The position numbers were made by a program, and so were the translations under genes. This document shows positions 16,913 through 24,842 of a DNA stretch of 34,467 bases, in pieces. The stretch covers positions 1-34,467 of the forward strand of contig CAINND010000055.1 in the NCBI GenBank assembly GCA_903851035.1, in the 5' to 3' direction. Within the stretch, counting starts at the first letter, position 1. Each line of letters opens with the position of its first letter. This DNA comes from an uncultured Acidobacteriota bacterium (GTDB taxonomy: Bacteria; Acidobacteriota; Terriglobia; Terriglobales; Acidobacteriaceae). The notes under the pieces were generated by a model, which did not search any database, was not told the origin of the DNA, and was given only the letters and a program-made list of their open reading frames with translations.

Positions 16913-18259
16913 ATGAATAGCGGGAATCACGAAGATCCGGCGCAGGACACCAGCTATCGCAGTTGGGGCAACTACCCACGGGCGTCGCACAAGAAGATTC
17001 TGCGGCCATCGTGGATGGATGAGATTACCGGCGCGACGCTCAGGGAGAACGCTCCGCTACTGGCCTATGGGCTGGGGCGCAGCTACGGCGACAGTTGCCT
17101 GAACGATGGCGGCACCCTGCTCGACTGCCGCGGCCTGGATCGCATTCTTGAGTTTGACGTGGAGCAGGGAAGAATCGTCTGCGAGGCAGGCGTTTCACTG
17201 GGCGAGATTCTGCTGGTTGCGGTGCCGCGCGGATGGTTTCTGCCGGTGACTCCGGGGACGAAGATTGTGACGCTGGCCGGCGCCATCGCCAACGACGTGC
17301 ATGGCAAGAATCATCATGTGGAAGGCACCATCGGCTGCCACGTGGAGCGCTTCGAACTGGTGCGCTCGACGGGCGAGGCCGTGATCTGCTCGCGCACGGA
17401 GAACGCCGAACTGTTTGCGGCGACCATCGGCGGCATGGGGCTAACGGGCATCATTCCATGGGCCGAGCTGCGGTTGAAGAAGATTGAAAGCTCGCTGATT
17501 GAGATGGACACCGTCGCCTTCAACACCTTTGAGGACTTCACCCGCCTTAGCAGCGACGAAGAGGGCGCGCGATACGAGTACACCGTGGGCTGGGTGGACT
17601 GCCTGAGCGGACGCAAGACGCGCGGCATCTTCATGCGCGGCAATCACGCCACCACGGGCGGGCTGCATACGCATCCGGAAAAGATCAAGCTCAACGTGCC
17701 GTTCAACCTTCCGGGCTTTACGCTGAACCCGCTGACCATTCGCGCGTTCAATACGCTGTATTACGCCATGGGCAAGGCCAAGGGCGGACACTCGCAGGTT
17801 CCGTACGATCCATTCTTCTATCCGCTGGACAAGGTGAACAACTGGAACCGCATCTACGGCGAGGGCGGATTCACGCAGTACCAGTGCGTGGTGCCGGAGA
17901 CGGAGGTTGCTGCCTTCCAGGAGATTCTTGAGCGCATTGCGCACGGCGGCCAGGGCTCGTTCCTCGGTGTCATTAAGAAGTTCGGCAACGTGCCTTCACC
18001 GGGGATGATGAGCTTTCCGCGTCCCGGGCTGACGCTGGCATTGGATTTTCCGTTCCGTGGCGAAAAGACGTTGCGGCTGTTCAGCGAGCTGGATGAGGTG
18101 GTTGCGGCCGCGAAGGGTGCGCTCTACCCGGCAAAGGACCCGCGCATGAGTCCGCGGATGTTCCGGCTCAGCTATCCACGGCTGGAGGAGTTCCGCAAGT
18201 ACGTGGACCCGGCGCTGAGTTCCAGCTTCTGGCGCAGAGTGGCGGAGGTGGCGCGATGA
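16913..18259 (+). CDS. DprE1-like FAD-dependent polyprenylphosphoryl-ribose 2'-oxidase
   Basis: A 448-residue VAO-type flavoprotein. The FAD domain shows YGLGRSYGDSCLNDGG near residue 52, TPGTKIVTLAGAIANDVHGKNHH at about 113-135 and IGGMGLTGII at 172-181. The C-terminal substrate domain has FYPLDKVNNWNRIYG near 302 and YPAKDPR with Lys408, equivalent to the essential Lys418 of M. tuberculosis DprE1. The residue aligned with the benzothiazinone-target Cys387 is Ala376 (LTLALDFP). It should oxidise polyprenylphosphoryl-ribose to the 2-keto intermediate. The ATG at 16913 is preferred (AAGGA 10 nt upstream); one at 16889 has no ribosome-binding site. The stop overlaps the next start as ATGA. Confidence 0.9.
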   Translation: MNSGNHEDPAQDTSYRSWGNYPRASHKKILRPSWMDEITGATLRENAPLLAYGLGRSYGDSCLNDGGTLLDCRGLDRILEFDVEQGRIVCEAGVSLGEILLVAVPRGWFLPVTPGTKIVTLAGAIANDVHGKNHHVEGTIGCHVERFELVRSTGEAVICSRTENAELFAATIGGMGLTGIIPWAELRLKKIESSLIEMDTVAFNTFEDFTRLSSDEEGARYEYTVGWVDCLSGRKTRGIFMRGNHATTGGLHTHPEKIKLNVPFNLPGFTLNPLTIRAFNTLYYAMGKAKGGHSQVPYDPFFYPLDKVNNWNRIYGEGGFTQYQCVVPETEVAAFQEILERIAHGGQGSFLGVIKKFGNVPSPGMMSFPRPGLTLALDFPFRGEKTLRLFSELDEVVAAAKGALYPAKDPRMSPRMFRLSYPRLEEFRKYVDPALSSSFWRRVAEVAR

Positions 18260-18999
18260 GCGAAGGATTGATCATTCTGGGTGCGACCTCGAAGATTGCG
18301 CAGGAGGTGGGCAGGGTTGCCGCCCGCCATGGCCGTGAGTTGCTGCTGGTGGCGCGCAGCGTTGAGCGGGCCGAGGCCGTCGCAGGCGACTTGCGTGCGC
18401 GTGGTGCTTCCAAGGTAACTGTGATCGCCGCCGATTTGGCCGACATCAGCACACATTTTTCTCTATGGGAGCAGATTGAAGCCGATATGCCGGACGCCGC
18501 CGAGGTGCTGCTGGCCTACGGATCGCTCAGCGACCAGGCGCGCGCCGATAATGACATTGACTACACGCTGAGTGAACTGAACACGAACTTTACCAGTGCG
18601 GCCAGTTTGCTCATGCATGCGGCTGAGCAGCTAGAAGCGCGCAAGAAGGGCGTGCTCGCGGTAATCACCAGTGTGGCGGGCGACCGTGCACGGCGTTCCA
18701 ACTACGTCTATGGCACGGCCAAGGGCGCGCTGACTTTGTTTGCGCAGGGTTTGCGCGCGCGGCTGTTTGCCAGCGGCGTGCGGGTGCTCACCATCAAGCC
18801 CGGCCCGGTGGATACGCCGATGATCGCGCACATGAAAAAAGGCCTGCTGACGGCCACTCCACAGGCGGTTGCCGCGGCCATATACCGCGACATGGAGAAC
18901 GGCTCGGCAGACGTGATCTACGTCCCCGGCTATTGGTGGCTGATCATGGCCATCATCAAGGCCATCCCGGAGAAGGTGGCAAAGAAGCTGAAGTTCTAG
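18256..18999 (+). CDS. DprE2-like short-chain dehydrogenase (2'-keto reductase)
   Basis: A 247-residue classical SDR. The nucleotide-binding loop is LGATSKIAQEVG at residues 9-19. The catalytic set is Ser139 (VITSVAG), Tyr152 and Lys156 (YGTAK). A C-terminal hydrophobic/basic tail (WWLIMAIIKAIPEK) resembles the membrane-associated end of DprE2. Paired with the preceding oxidase it should reduce polyprenylphosphoryl-2-keto-erythro-pentofuranose with NAD(P)H to polyprenylphosphoryl-D-arabinofuranose, epimerising C2 of the ribose. The ATGA overlap with the oxidase gene supports joint synthesis of the two subunits. Other SDR functions are possible but unlikely in this context. Confidence 0.87.
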   Translation: MSEGLIILGATSKIAQEVGRVAARHGRELLLVARSVERAEAVAGDLRARGASKVTVIAADLADISTHFSLWEQIEADMPDAAEVLLAYGSLSDQARADNDIDYTLSELNTNFTSAASLLMHAAEQLEARKKGVLAVITSVAGDRARRSNYVYGTAKGALTLFAQGLRARLFASGVRVLTIKPGPVDTPMIAHMKKGLLTATPQAVAAAIYRDMENGSADVIYVPGYWWLIMAIIKAIPEKVAKKLKF

Positions 19000-19009
19000 G
19001 AGTGTGAGC

Positions 19010-20281
19010 GTGATTCCAGCAAATCATGAGGGCAGGCAGCGCGGCTGGCTGGTTCCACTGCTTTTGATCAGCATTGCCGCTCTGGGAACGTGGGTGAGCG
19101 GGCACCGTGTAGATTTAGGGGCTCCGGTCTTCAACCTCGGATTCGGCTTTGGTCCGGTGGTGCAAGCGCTGCTGTCGCAGCATCGTTATGGCGTCGTGGA
19201 TGGACATTATGGCTGGTGGAGCTACGCCTGCCGGATGCCACTGATTCCACTTTTTGCCGTGCTGGTAGCCCTCGTCTTTTCCGGTGGCATCAAGGTCTTC
19301 TGGCTGGTCAAGAATCTGCTGCTTTGGTCGCTATGGATTTATGCACTGCTGCGGTTGCGCAAGAGCTTTGCCCTGGCTGACCACTGGGTTCTGCTGGCCG
19401 CTGCCGTGATTCTGTTCGTCCCCTACAACCTGAACATCGCCTGCCAAATGGATATTGAGGAAGGATACTTGGTGGCGTTGCTGGGGCTGCTCTATGTGCT
19501 CCTGGTCACCGGGCGCAGCCGCTGGGATTTTGCCGCCCTGGGCGCGCTGGTTGCCGCCATTTATCTGGCCAAGAGCTCGATGTTTCTGGTCTGTGGTGTG
19601 GCCGTGCTGTGGGTGCTTGTAGCCATGTGGAAGAAGGATCGATTGGCGGCGATTCTTCCTGGCGTGCTGCTGGCCGCGGCCATCCTCGGATGGGGAGGTT
19701 TCATCCATGCCCGCACCGGGGTCTTCGCCGTCGGCGCCGACGCCTCCTCATGGAACGGCGGGAATTACTACAAGGGCAATAACGCTAAAGTGCCGGCGCT
19801 ATATCCGCGCATCACACTGGACACGCTGGATTCGACGGGGTTTCTGTTGCCAACGACCGAGGTAAAGAATGAGTGGGAGTTAAACCACGCACAGATGGCA
19901 ATGGGACGGAAGTATATGATGTCTCATCCGGGGCAGACCCTGCGTATGGACGCCATCAAGTTATGGGTTGCCTGCTGCGATCTGCGTGAGTCCCCTGAGC
20001 ACACGCCGGGACACACACGGCCCATGGTCATGATGAGTAATGGAGTGAATCATTTGCTCTTTGACATTGTGGCGCTGCTGGCCTGTGTTCATATCCTGCG
20101 TCGGCGTGGCAGTCAGGCGGAGTGGCTCTTCCTGCTGCTGGTGTCCGCGTATCTGGCGCCATACTTCACTGGCTTTCTTTACATGCGGCACATGGTTCCG
20201 CTGTATGGACTGGCGGCTATTCTGCTTGCCCTGCAACTGTCCGCGAAAACACAAAGCCCGGCAGATGGAGAGCAAGTTTAG
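19010..20281 (+). CDS. Polytopic membrane protein, possible GT-C glycosyltransferase using the arabinose lipid
   Basis: About 423 residues with about 9-10 predicted membrane helices, beginning at LVPLLLISIAALGTWVSG. A periplasmic loop after the first helix (GAPVFNLGFGFGPVVQALL...GHYGWWSYACRMP) and a large loop at about residues 240-330 (VGADASSWNGGNYY, YPRITLDTLD) resemble the layout of GT-C enzymes. No canonical DD/DE motif is certain. The GTG at 19010 is chosen because AGGAG lies 7 nt upstream; a GTG at 19004 would be only 1 nt away. It is the last gene of the arabinose-lipid cluster and may transfer arabinose from the lipid carrier in the periplasm. Function is inferred from context. Confidence 0.6.
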   Translation: MIPANHEGRQRGWLVPLLLISIAALGTWVSGHRVDLGAPVFNLGFGFGPVVQALLSQHRYGVVDGHYGWWSYACRMPLIPLFAVLVALVFSGGIKVFWLVKNLLLWSLWIYALLRLRKSFALADHWVLLAAAVILFVPYNLNIACQMDIEEGYLVALLGLLYVLLVTGRSRWDFAALGALVAAIYLAKSSMFLVCGVAVLWVLVAMWKKDRLAAILPGVLLAAAILGWGGFIHARTGVFAVGADASSWNGGNYYKGNNAKVPALYPRITLDTLDSTGFLLPTTEVKNEWELNHAQMAMGRKYMMSHPGQTLRMDAIKLWVACCDLRESPEHTPGHTRPMVMMSNGVNHLLFDIVALLACVHILRRRGSQAEWLFLLLVSAYLAPYFTGFLYMRHMVPLYGLAAILLALQLSAKTQSPADGEQV

Positions 20282-20319
20282 CTTTTGCCATAACCCGGCA
20301 ATATTCTCTATACGATGAT

Positions 20320-20344
20320 GCCCATCCCGCCGGGATGGGCTTTT
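20320..20344 (+). terminator. Rho-independent terminator
   Basis: A perfect 9-bp stem (GCCCATCCC at 20320-20328 with GGGATGGGC at 20332-20340), a 3-nt loop and TTTT. It ends the arabinose-lipid operon and sits between convergent genes. The minus-strand side has no T-run. Confidence 0.88.
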
Positions 20345-20352
20345 CATTGTGC

Positions 20353-21876
20353 TTAGCTTGGCGGAATGGGCTGCTCCTGCTCGTCGCTCTGTGCCAGCAG
20401 GTTGCGTATCGCCCCGACAAGCCGCTCCACGGGGAAGGGTTTTTGCAGATAGCTGATACTACCTCCCGGCAGCTTGTTAAAGACGCCAATCTCCTGGCTG
20501 AAGCCGCTGATGAGCACGATGGGCAGCTCTGGTTTGCGTGCGCGCAGCAGTGTAGCCAACTCCACGCCATCCAGTTGCGGCATCAGGATGTCGCTGACCA
20601 GCACATGGTGGCGCGCGGCGTCGAACATCTCCAGCGCCTCCTGTCCGTTGCGCGTTGCATCCACGCTGAAGCCGGCGTGGCGCAACCCGTGGCTGAGCAG
20701 CTTATTCACAATCGGGTCGTCCTCTGCCAGCAACACACACGGAGACTGATGCGGAGCCGATGGTTGCATCCTCCTGCCGGCCCTTTGCTGTGCCACCGGC
20801 AGGTAGATGTGGAAGCTGGTGCCCTTGCCGGGCTGGCTGGAGCACTCGATGCGGCCTTTGCTCTGCGCAATGATGCCATGCACGGTGGAGAGGCCCAGCC
20901 CGGTGGTGAGAGGCGTCTCCTTGGTGGAAAAGAACGGCTCAAAGATGTGATGCAGCGTGCTGTCGTCCATGCCGCGTCCGTTGTCGCTGACGCTGAGCCG
21001 AACCATGGAACGGCGCGGTCTGTTCGCTGCGGACGTCTCTTCCATGCACGCCGCGTAGGTGCTGAGGGTGAGCACGCCACCACCAGGCATGGCCTCGCGC
21101 GCGTTGTCGGCCAGGTGCATCAGCACCAGCGTCAACTGCTCGGGATCGATAAATACATGCTCGATTGAAGGCTCCAGGCGCAGTTCAACGTTGACCTTTA
21201 CGCCGACGCTGCGCCGCAACAGGGGAAGGGCATGGCGCAGGCAGTCGTTCAAATCCACCGCCCGCGGCTGCAGCACCTGGCGGCGGCTGAAGGCCAAAAG
21301 CTGGTGGGTGACCTGGGCGGCGCGCGCGGTTTGCCGCAGTATGTCGCGCAGCAGCCCGTCCATCTCCGGCGTAAGCGACTGTTGCAGGCCAAGCTCGCAA
21401 CTCAGGCTGATGGATTGCGTGATGTTATTGAAGTCGTGCGCCACGCCACCGGCCAGCCTTCCAACGGCCTCCATGCGATGCGCGTGGTTCAGGGTCTCTT
21501 CCAGTTCGCGCTGGCGGGTCACGTCCAGCAGATAGCTTTGCAGGTAGCGTTCACCGCTGAATGGATCGGTCCACAGGTAGCCGGAGATGCGGGTGTGCAC
21601 AATGCCTCCGCCACGCTGGCGGAACTGAGCGGCAAAATCACGCACGCTGCCATTCTCCTCCAGCGCCGCCAAAAAGCGGTCACGCTCACCGGGGATGGCG
21701 TAGAGTTCCGGTGTCGGTAAGGCGCAGAGCTCCTCCAGGGTGTATCCCAGGGTGCACAGCACGGCCGGGTTGGCCTGCTCAATTCGGCTGCGCCTGATGT
21801 TAAAGAGCACAATGCCGAAGGGGCATTCCTCCACCAGTGAGCGGTGGATGCCATCCGGATTGTGTGCTTTCGCCAT
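20353..21876 (-). CDS. Hybrid sensor histidine kinase (PAS-HK-receiver)
   Basis: A 507-residue soluble hybrid kinase. A PAS domain covers about residues 8-125 (VEECPFGIVLFNIRR, LGYTLEELCAL). The H-box has His147 in GGVAHDFNN. The ATPase domain has N-box Asn258 (ADNAREAM), DNGRGM at 298-303, FEPFFSTK at 312-319 and GLGLSTVHGI. A C-terminal receiver has acidic pair D386/D387, phospho-acceptor Asp429 (VSDILMP) and Lys479. No transmembrane helices are present, so it senses an intracellular signal. The ATG at 21876 has GAGG 7 nt upstream. It lies 111 nt downstream of the transglutaminase gene on the same strand. No separate DNA-binding output protein is adjacent, so its target is unknown. Confidence 0.92.
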   Translation of the reverse strand: MAKAHNPDGIHRSLVEECPFGIVLFNIRRSRIEQANPAVLCTLGYTLEELCALPTPELYAIPGERDRFLAALEENGSVRDFAAQFRQRGGGIVHTRISGYLWTDPFSGERYLQSYLLDVTRQRELEETLNHAHRMEAVGRLAGGVAHDFNNITQSISLSCELGLQQSLTPEMDGLLRDILRQTARAAQVTHQLLAFSRRQVLQPRAVDLNDCLRHALPLLRRSVGVKVNVELRLEPSIEHVFIDPEQLTLVLMHLADNAREAMPGGGVLTLSTYAACMEETSAANRPRRSMVRLSVSDNGRGMDDSTLHHIFEPFFSTKETPLTTGLGLSTVHGIIAQSKGRIECSSQPGKGTSFHIYLPVAQQRAGRRMQPSAPHQSPCVLLAEDDPIVNKLLSHGLRHAGFSVDATRNGQEALEMFDAARHHVLVSDILMPQLDGVELATLLRARKPELPIVLISGFSQEIGVFNKLPGGSISYLQKPFPVERLVGAIRNLLAQSDEQEQPIPPS

Positions 21877-21987
21877 ACCGTTGCCTCACAGGAGTTGACG
21901 GAGGCGGCAGGCGTGGCACTGAAGTGGGGAAGGCAGAATTACGGCTGCGTTGTTGCCGTTGCGGACCAACCCAAAATGGGAGGCGCG

Positions 21988-24213
21988 TCAGCCGCGCGCC
22001 AGAACCCTGCGGATATCATCCAGTAAAACAGGAAGTTCGGCGGCGGCCTGCGGGCTGGCTCCAAAGCGGGCACGCTGGTAGGCCGCGGTGAAGCGCAACA
22101 CGGCATCCTGCAGATCGGCATCCGGGATGGCGCTGGCGAATTCCGTTGGAGTCTGCGCCTCGGCCCGGTGATAGCCCCTGCGGGCCAGCCGGCGCGCCAT
22201 GCGCTGGTAGTAGAGTGTCGAGGCCGCCAGCGGCGAGCGCCGCACCGAACTCCGCCGCCACTGTTGCCGCAACCGGAATAACACAAAGGGCGCGGCCAGC
22301 AGCAGCGCCACAACCAGTGCCTTGACCGCAGGACGCACCAGCCGCTGCGGATCATGCGTTGCGGCGCGATGCACGGCCCTGGCCGAATCCATCATGCCCT
22401 GGTAGCGCAGATGTGCCCACAGGCGGATGCGGGCCATGCGGCTGCGCGTGGCACGCGTGCCGGCCACGCTCAGGGTCTGCTGGTGCGCGGCGTCGTAGTT
22501 GACCACCCACTCGCGCCAAAACTCGCGGGCGGCGTCCAGGTAGAGTTGGCTGCGCGACCATGCCGTCATGGCCGGTGCGTCGGAGGCCGGCGTGGGGTCG
22601 AAGGTCGTCCAGCCGGCGCCGGGGATGTAGGCCTCCACCCAGGAGTGGGCGTCGCGGGCGCGTACGATGTAGGTCGAGTTCACCTGGTTAAACTGCGCGC
22701 CGCGAAAGCCGGTGATGACCCGCGAGGGGATTCCCAGGGTGCGCAGCATGACGGCCATGCTGCTGGCAAAGTATTCGCAGTGGCCGCGGCGGCGGTGGAA
22801 GAGGAAGTCGGCCAGCGGATCGTCGGGCGGCTCGCTGGGCAGTTGCAGCGTGTAGCCGAACTGCGTCGTCAGGTAGCGCTCAACGGCCGCCGCGCGCCGG
22901 TAGGCTCCGGTTTCGTTTCCCGCCACCTTGCGCGCCAGGGCGGGAATGCGCGGATCCAGTTTCTCCGGCAATTGCAGATAGCGCGCGGGCATGCCGGGTG
23001 GAAGCTCGCCGCGCAGCGCAGTTAAATCCACGGGGCGCGGCTGTGAAATATCGCTGACCCCTTCGTAGATGCTCACCGTGCGCTCACGATCCAGATTGTG
23101 GAAGGTCTGATCGTCGTCGATGCCAATCTCACGGAAGGAGCCGAAGATGGCCTGCGCCGAGGGGATGGTAAAGATGACGGTGGTGTTGAGCGGCTCCATC
23201 AGCATGCGGTAATGGACGCTCACCTGCCGTGTGCCGCGGGCTACGCGAATCTCCTCGTGGCGCTCCGGACTGGCAGGGCGCGCCGTTAGCTGAAAGACCC
23301 TGCCATAGCTTTGCGCCATCATCCGGCTGCTGTGCTGGGGGTTGGTCCATTGCCGCCCATCGAATAGGCTGAGCACGGCGCCGCGCAGCCGCAGGCTGCT
23401 CTCGTCCAACTGGCTGCCCTCAATGCGCAGGTGCGCCACCACCTCGCTGGATTGTTGGATGCGTCCGATTTCGCCCAGGTTCACCGTGTCGGAAAAGCCG
23501 GTGGAGATCGTGTCACTTTTCACATAGCGCGACAGGTATCCGCCGGTGATGCGCGGCATGAAGAAGAAAAGCACCACGGCGCTGGCCAGGATAGCCAGCA
23601 CCATCACGCCCGTGGTGCGCGCCAGGGCCAGCGAGAGCCTCTGCAAGGGCGTAACCGCACGTCGGCGGGTGCGGCGTCCGGGCAGCAGCAGATGGGCGGC
23701 GTTGCTGGCTGTAATGGCAGAGCGGCGCATCTCCAGGGCCATGAAACAGAAGACGGCCAGCACAATAAACAGCGCAAAAGCCGCCAGAAAGGCCGAATCC
23801 ACGGTCAGGATGGCCGCCGACAGCACCATCAGAAAGCTGAGCACCGCCAGGTACACGTAGTCGCGCTCGCGCTCCACGTTAAAGAGCTTGACGCACATGC
23901 CGAACAAAACCAGGTGGACCGCCGGGGTTACAAAGTCACGCCCGGAGAGGAAAAAGAAGTCCACGAAGAACAGCGCAACATACACCACGGCCAGCCAACT
24001 GGTGACGCGCGGCGGAATGGTAAAAGTGATATCGCGCAGCAGAAGAAACGCACGCAGGCCCAGGGCCGTGAAGACAAAGACGATGCTCAGGGCGTCCAGC
24101 TTGCCCGTGCTTGCCAGGGTGGCAAAGCCGGTGACCACCAGCAGAAAAAGAGAGGTCTGGAAGAGCCGCTCAATCTCCGCCGGAGCCCTGCGAAGTGTTT
24201 GCACCTGCGCCAT
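21988..24213 (-). CDS. TgpA-like membrane transglutaminase/protease (DUF3488-transglutaminase)
   Basis: A 741-residue membrane protein. An N-terminal cluster of about 6-7 helices (DUF3488, residues about 20-220) is followed by a periplasmic domain with a transglutaminase-like core. Its triad is Cys479 (GHCEYFASS), His523 (RDAHSW) and Asp539 (FDPTP). A further helix at about 630-646 precedes a basic C-terminal DUF4129-like tail. The ATG at 24213 is chosen because the domain begins there; an extension to 24360 would run over the SRP RNA gene. In Pseudomonas, TgpA is an essential periplasmic transglutaminase. The natural substrate of this family is not well defined. The usual MoxR and DUF58 partners are not next to it here. 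Confidence 0.9.
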   Translation of the reverse strand: MAQVQTLRRAPAEIERLFQTSLFLLVVTGFATLASTGKLDALSIVFVFTALGLRAFLLLRDITFTIPPRVTSWLAVVYVALFFVDFFFLSGRDFVTPAVHLVLFGMCVKLFNVERERDYVYLAVLSFLMVLSAAILTVDSAFLAAFALFIVLAVFCFMALEMRRSAITASNAAHLLLPGRRTRRRAVTPLQRLSLALARTTGVMVLAILASAVVLFFFMPRITGGYLSRYVKSDTISTGFSDTVNLGEIGRIQQSSEVVAHLRIEGSQLDESSLRLRGAVLSLFDGRQWTNPQHSSRMMAQSYGRVFQLTARPASPERHEEIRVARGTRQVSVHYRMLMEPLNTTVIFTIPSAQAIFGSFREIGIDDDQTFHNLDRERTVSIYEGVSDISQPRPVDLTALRGELPPGMPARYLQLPEKLDPRIPALARKVAGNETGAYRRAAAVERYLTTQFGYTLQLPSEPPDDPLADFLFHRRRGHCEYFASSMAVMLRTLGIPSRVITGFRGAQFNQVNSTYIVRARDAHSWVEAYIPGAGWTTFDPTPASDAPAMTAWSRSQLYLDAAREFWREWVVNYDAAHQQTLSVAGTRATRSRMARIRLWAHLRYQGMMDSARAVHRAATHDPQRLVRPAVKALVVALLLAAPFVLFRLRQQWRRSSVRRSPLAASTLYYQRMARRLARRGYHRAEAQTPTEFASAIPDADLQDAVLRFTAAYQRARFGASPQAAAELPVLLDDIRRVLARG

Positions 24214-24305
24214 CTGTACCACAGTATAGAGGAGGCCCGGAAAGGGCGCGATGCCATTGGCCGCAAAGGGTTTTCCACGCTTGCTGGATGTAGCCGAACT
24301 GCGAG

Positions 24306-24323
24306 CATGATAATATCGAATCT
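24306..24323 (+). promoter_or_regulatory. Possible -10 region of the SRP RNA promoter
   Basis: GATAATAT lies about 8-12 nt before the predicted 5' end of the SRP RNA, at the spacing expected for a -10 box. No good -35 hexamer is seen 16-18 nt upstream. TTGCTG is present but about 22 nt away. Confidence 0.3.
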
Positions 24324-24430
24324 GGTCGGACATCGGTCTTACGCGATGAAGCCCCGCCAACCCCGCCAGGTCCGGAAGGAAGCAACGGCAACGGGTCGCT
24401 TCCTGCGCAGTGAGGTGCCGATGTCCGGCT
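24324..24430 (+). ncRNA. ffs: Small signal recognition particle RNA (4.5S type)
   Basis: About 105 nt. The conserved Ffh-binding apex CAGGTCCGGAAGGAAGCA lies at 24367-24384. The terminal helix closes it: GTCGGACATCGG at 24325-24336 pairs with CCGATGTCCGGC at 24418-24429, with one G-U pair. The RNA forms the SRP with Ffh and directs ribosomes making membrane proteins. The short bacterial form lacks an Alu domain. It lies divergently upstream of the TgpA-like gene. A T-rich stretch follows the 3' end. The exact ends are estimated from the helix. Confidence 0.93.
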
Positions 24431-24609
24431 TTATCATTTTGGAAAGCCCCACCCCACCACTCTTCCCGATTTGAAAATCCCTCCCAGCTTGAAATTCAAT
24501 CCCCAGGCACTCTGCACTTTCCGCCTGCGCATCTGCGCTCCATCAGCAATGCTCTAGAGGTGCGCGATGCTCCTCCCCCAAACGGAGCAGCCGCCGGGAG
24601 AGCTACGCC

Positions 24610-24834
24610 ATGCAGACTGAAAGCTTTTACGAAGTGCGGGAAGGCCTGCCCGAAGAGCCCGTGGCGGCACAGGCGGCGCTGCACGCCATGCAGGAGCGTG
24701 CCGCGAGGGTGCGCCATTATCGCCCCAGACCCTCTCCGGAAGGCTTTGCCATGCGTGGCTTGATGCTGATCCTGCCGGTTTCACTGGCCCTGTGGTGCGC
24801 CATTGGACTGGCCGTTTGGGCATGGGTGAAATAG
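24610..24834 (+). CDS. Small single-pass membrane protein of unknown function
   Basis: A 74-residue protein. A soluble, charged N-terminal part (residues 1-47) is followed by one hydrophobic helix at about 48-72 (MRGLMLILPVSLALWCAIGLAVWAW) and a final Lys, giving a tail-anchored topology. GGGAG lies 9 nt upstream of the ATG. The stop nearly meets or overlaps the start of the EAL/HDOD gene, so the two are probably co-transcribed. No family is recognised. It may anchor or modulate the downstream signalling protein at the membrane. That link rests only on position. Confidence 0.6.
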   Translation: MQTESFYEVREGLPEEPVAAQAALHAMQERAARVRHYRPRPSPEGFAMRGLMLILPVSLALWCAIGLAVWAWVK

Positions 24835-24842
24835 TTACGGAC

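Noticed and set aside
24214-24360. N-terminal extension of the TgpA-like protein to 24360
   Set aside because: It would overlap the SRP RNA gene on the other strand. The family-like sequence starts only at the ATG at 24213.
23431-24474. 347-codon open frame on the plus strand
   Set aside because: It is antisense to the TgpA-like gene and would run through the SRP RNA. The predicted protein is highly charged and Gln/His-rich, typical of a shadow frame.
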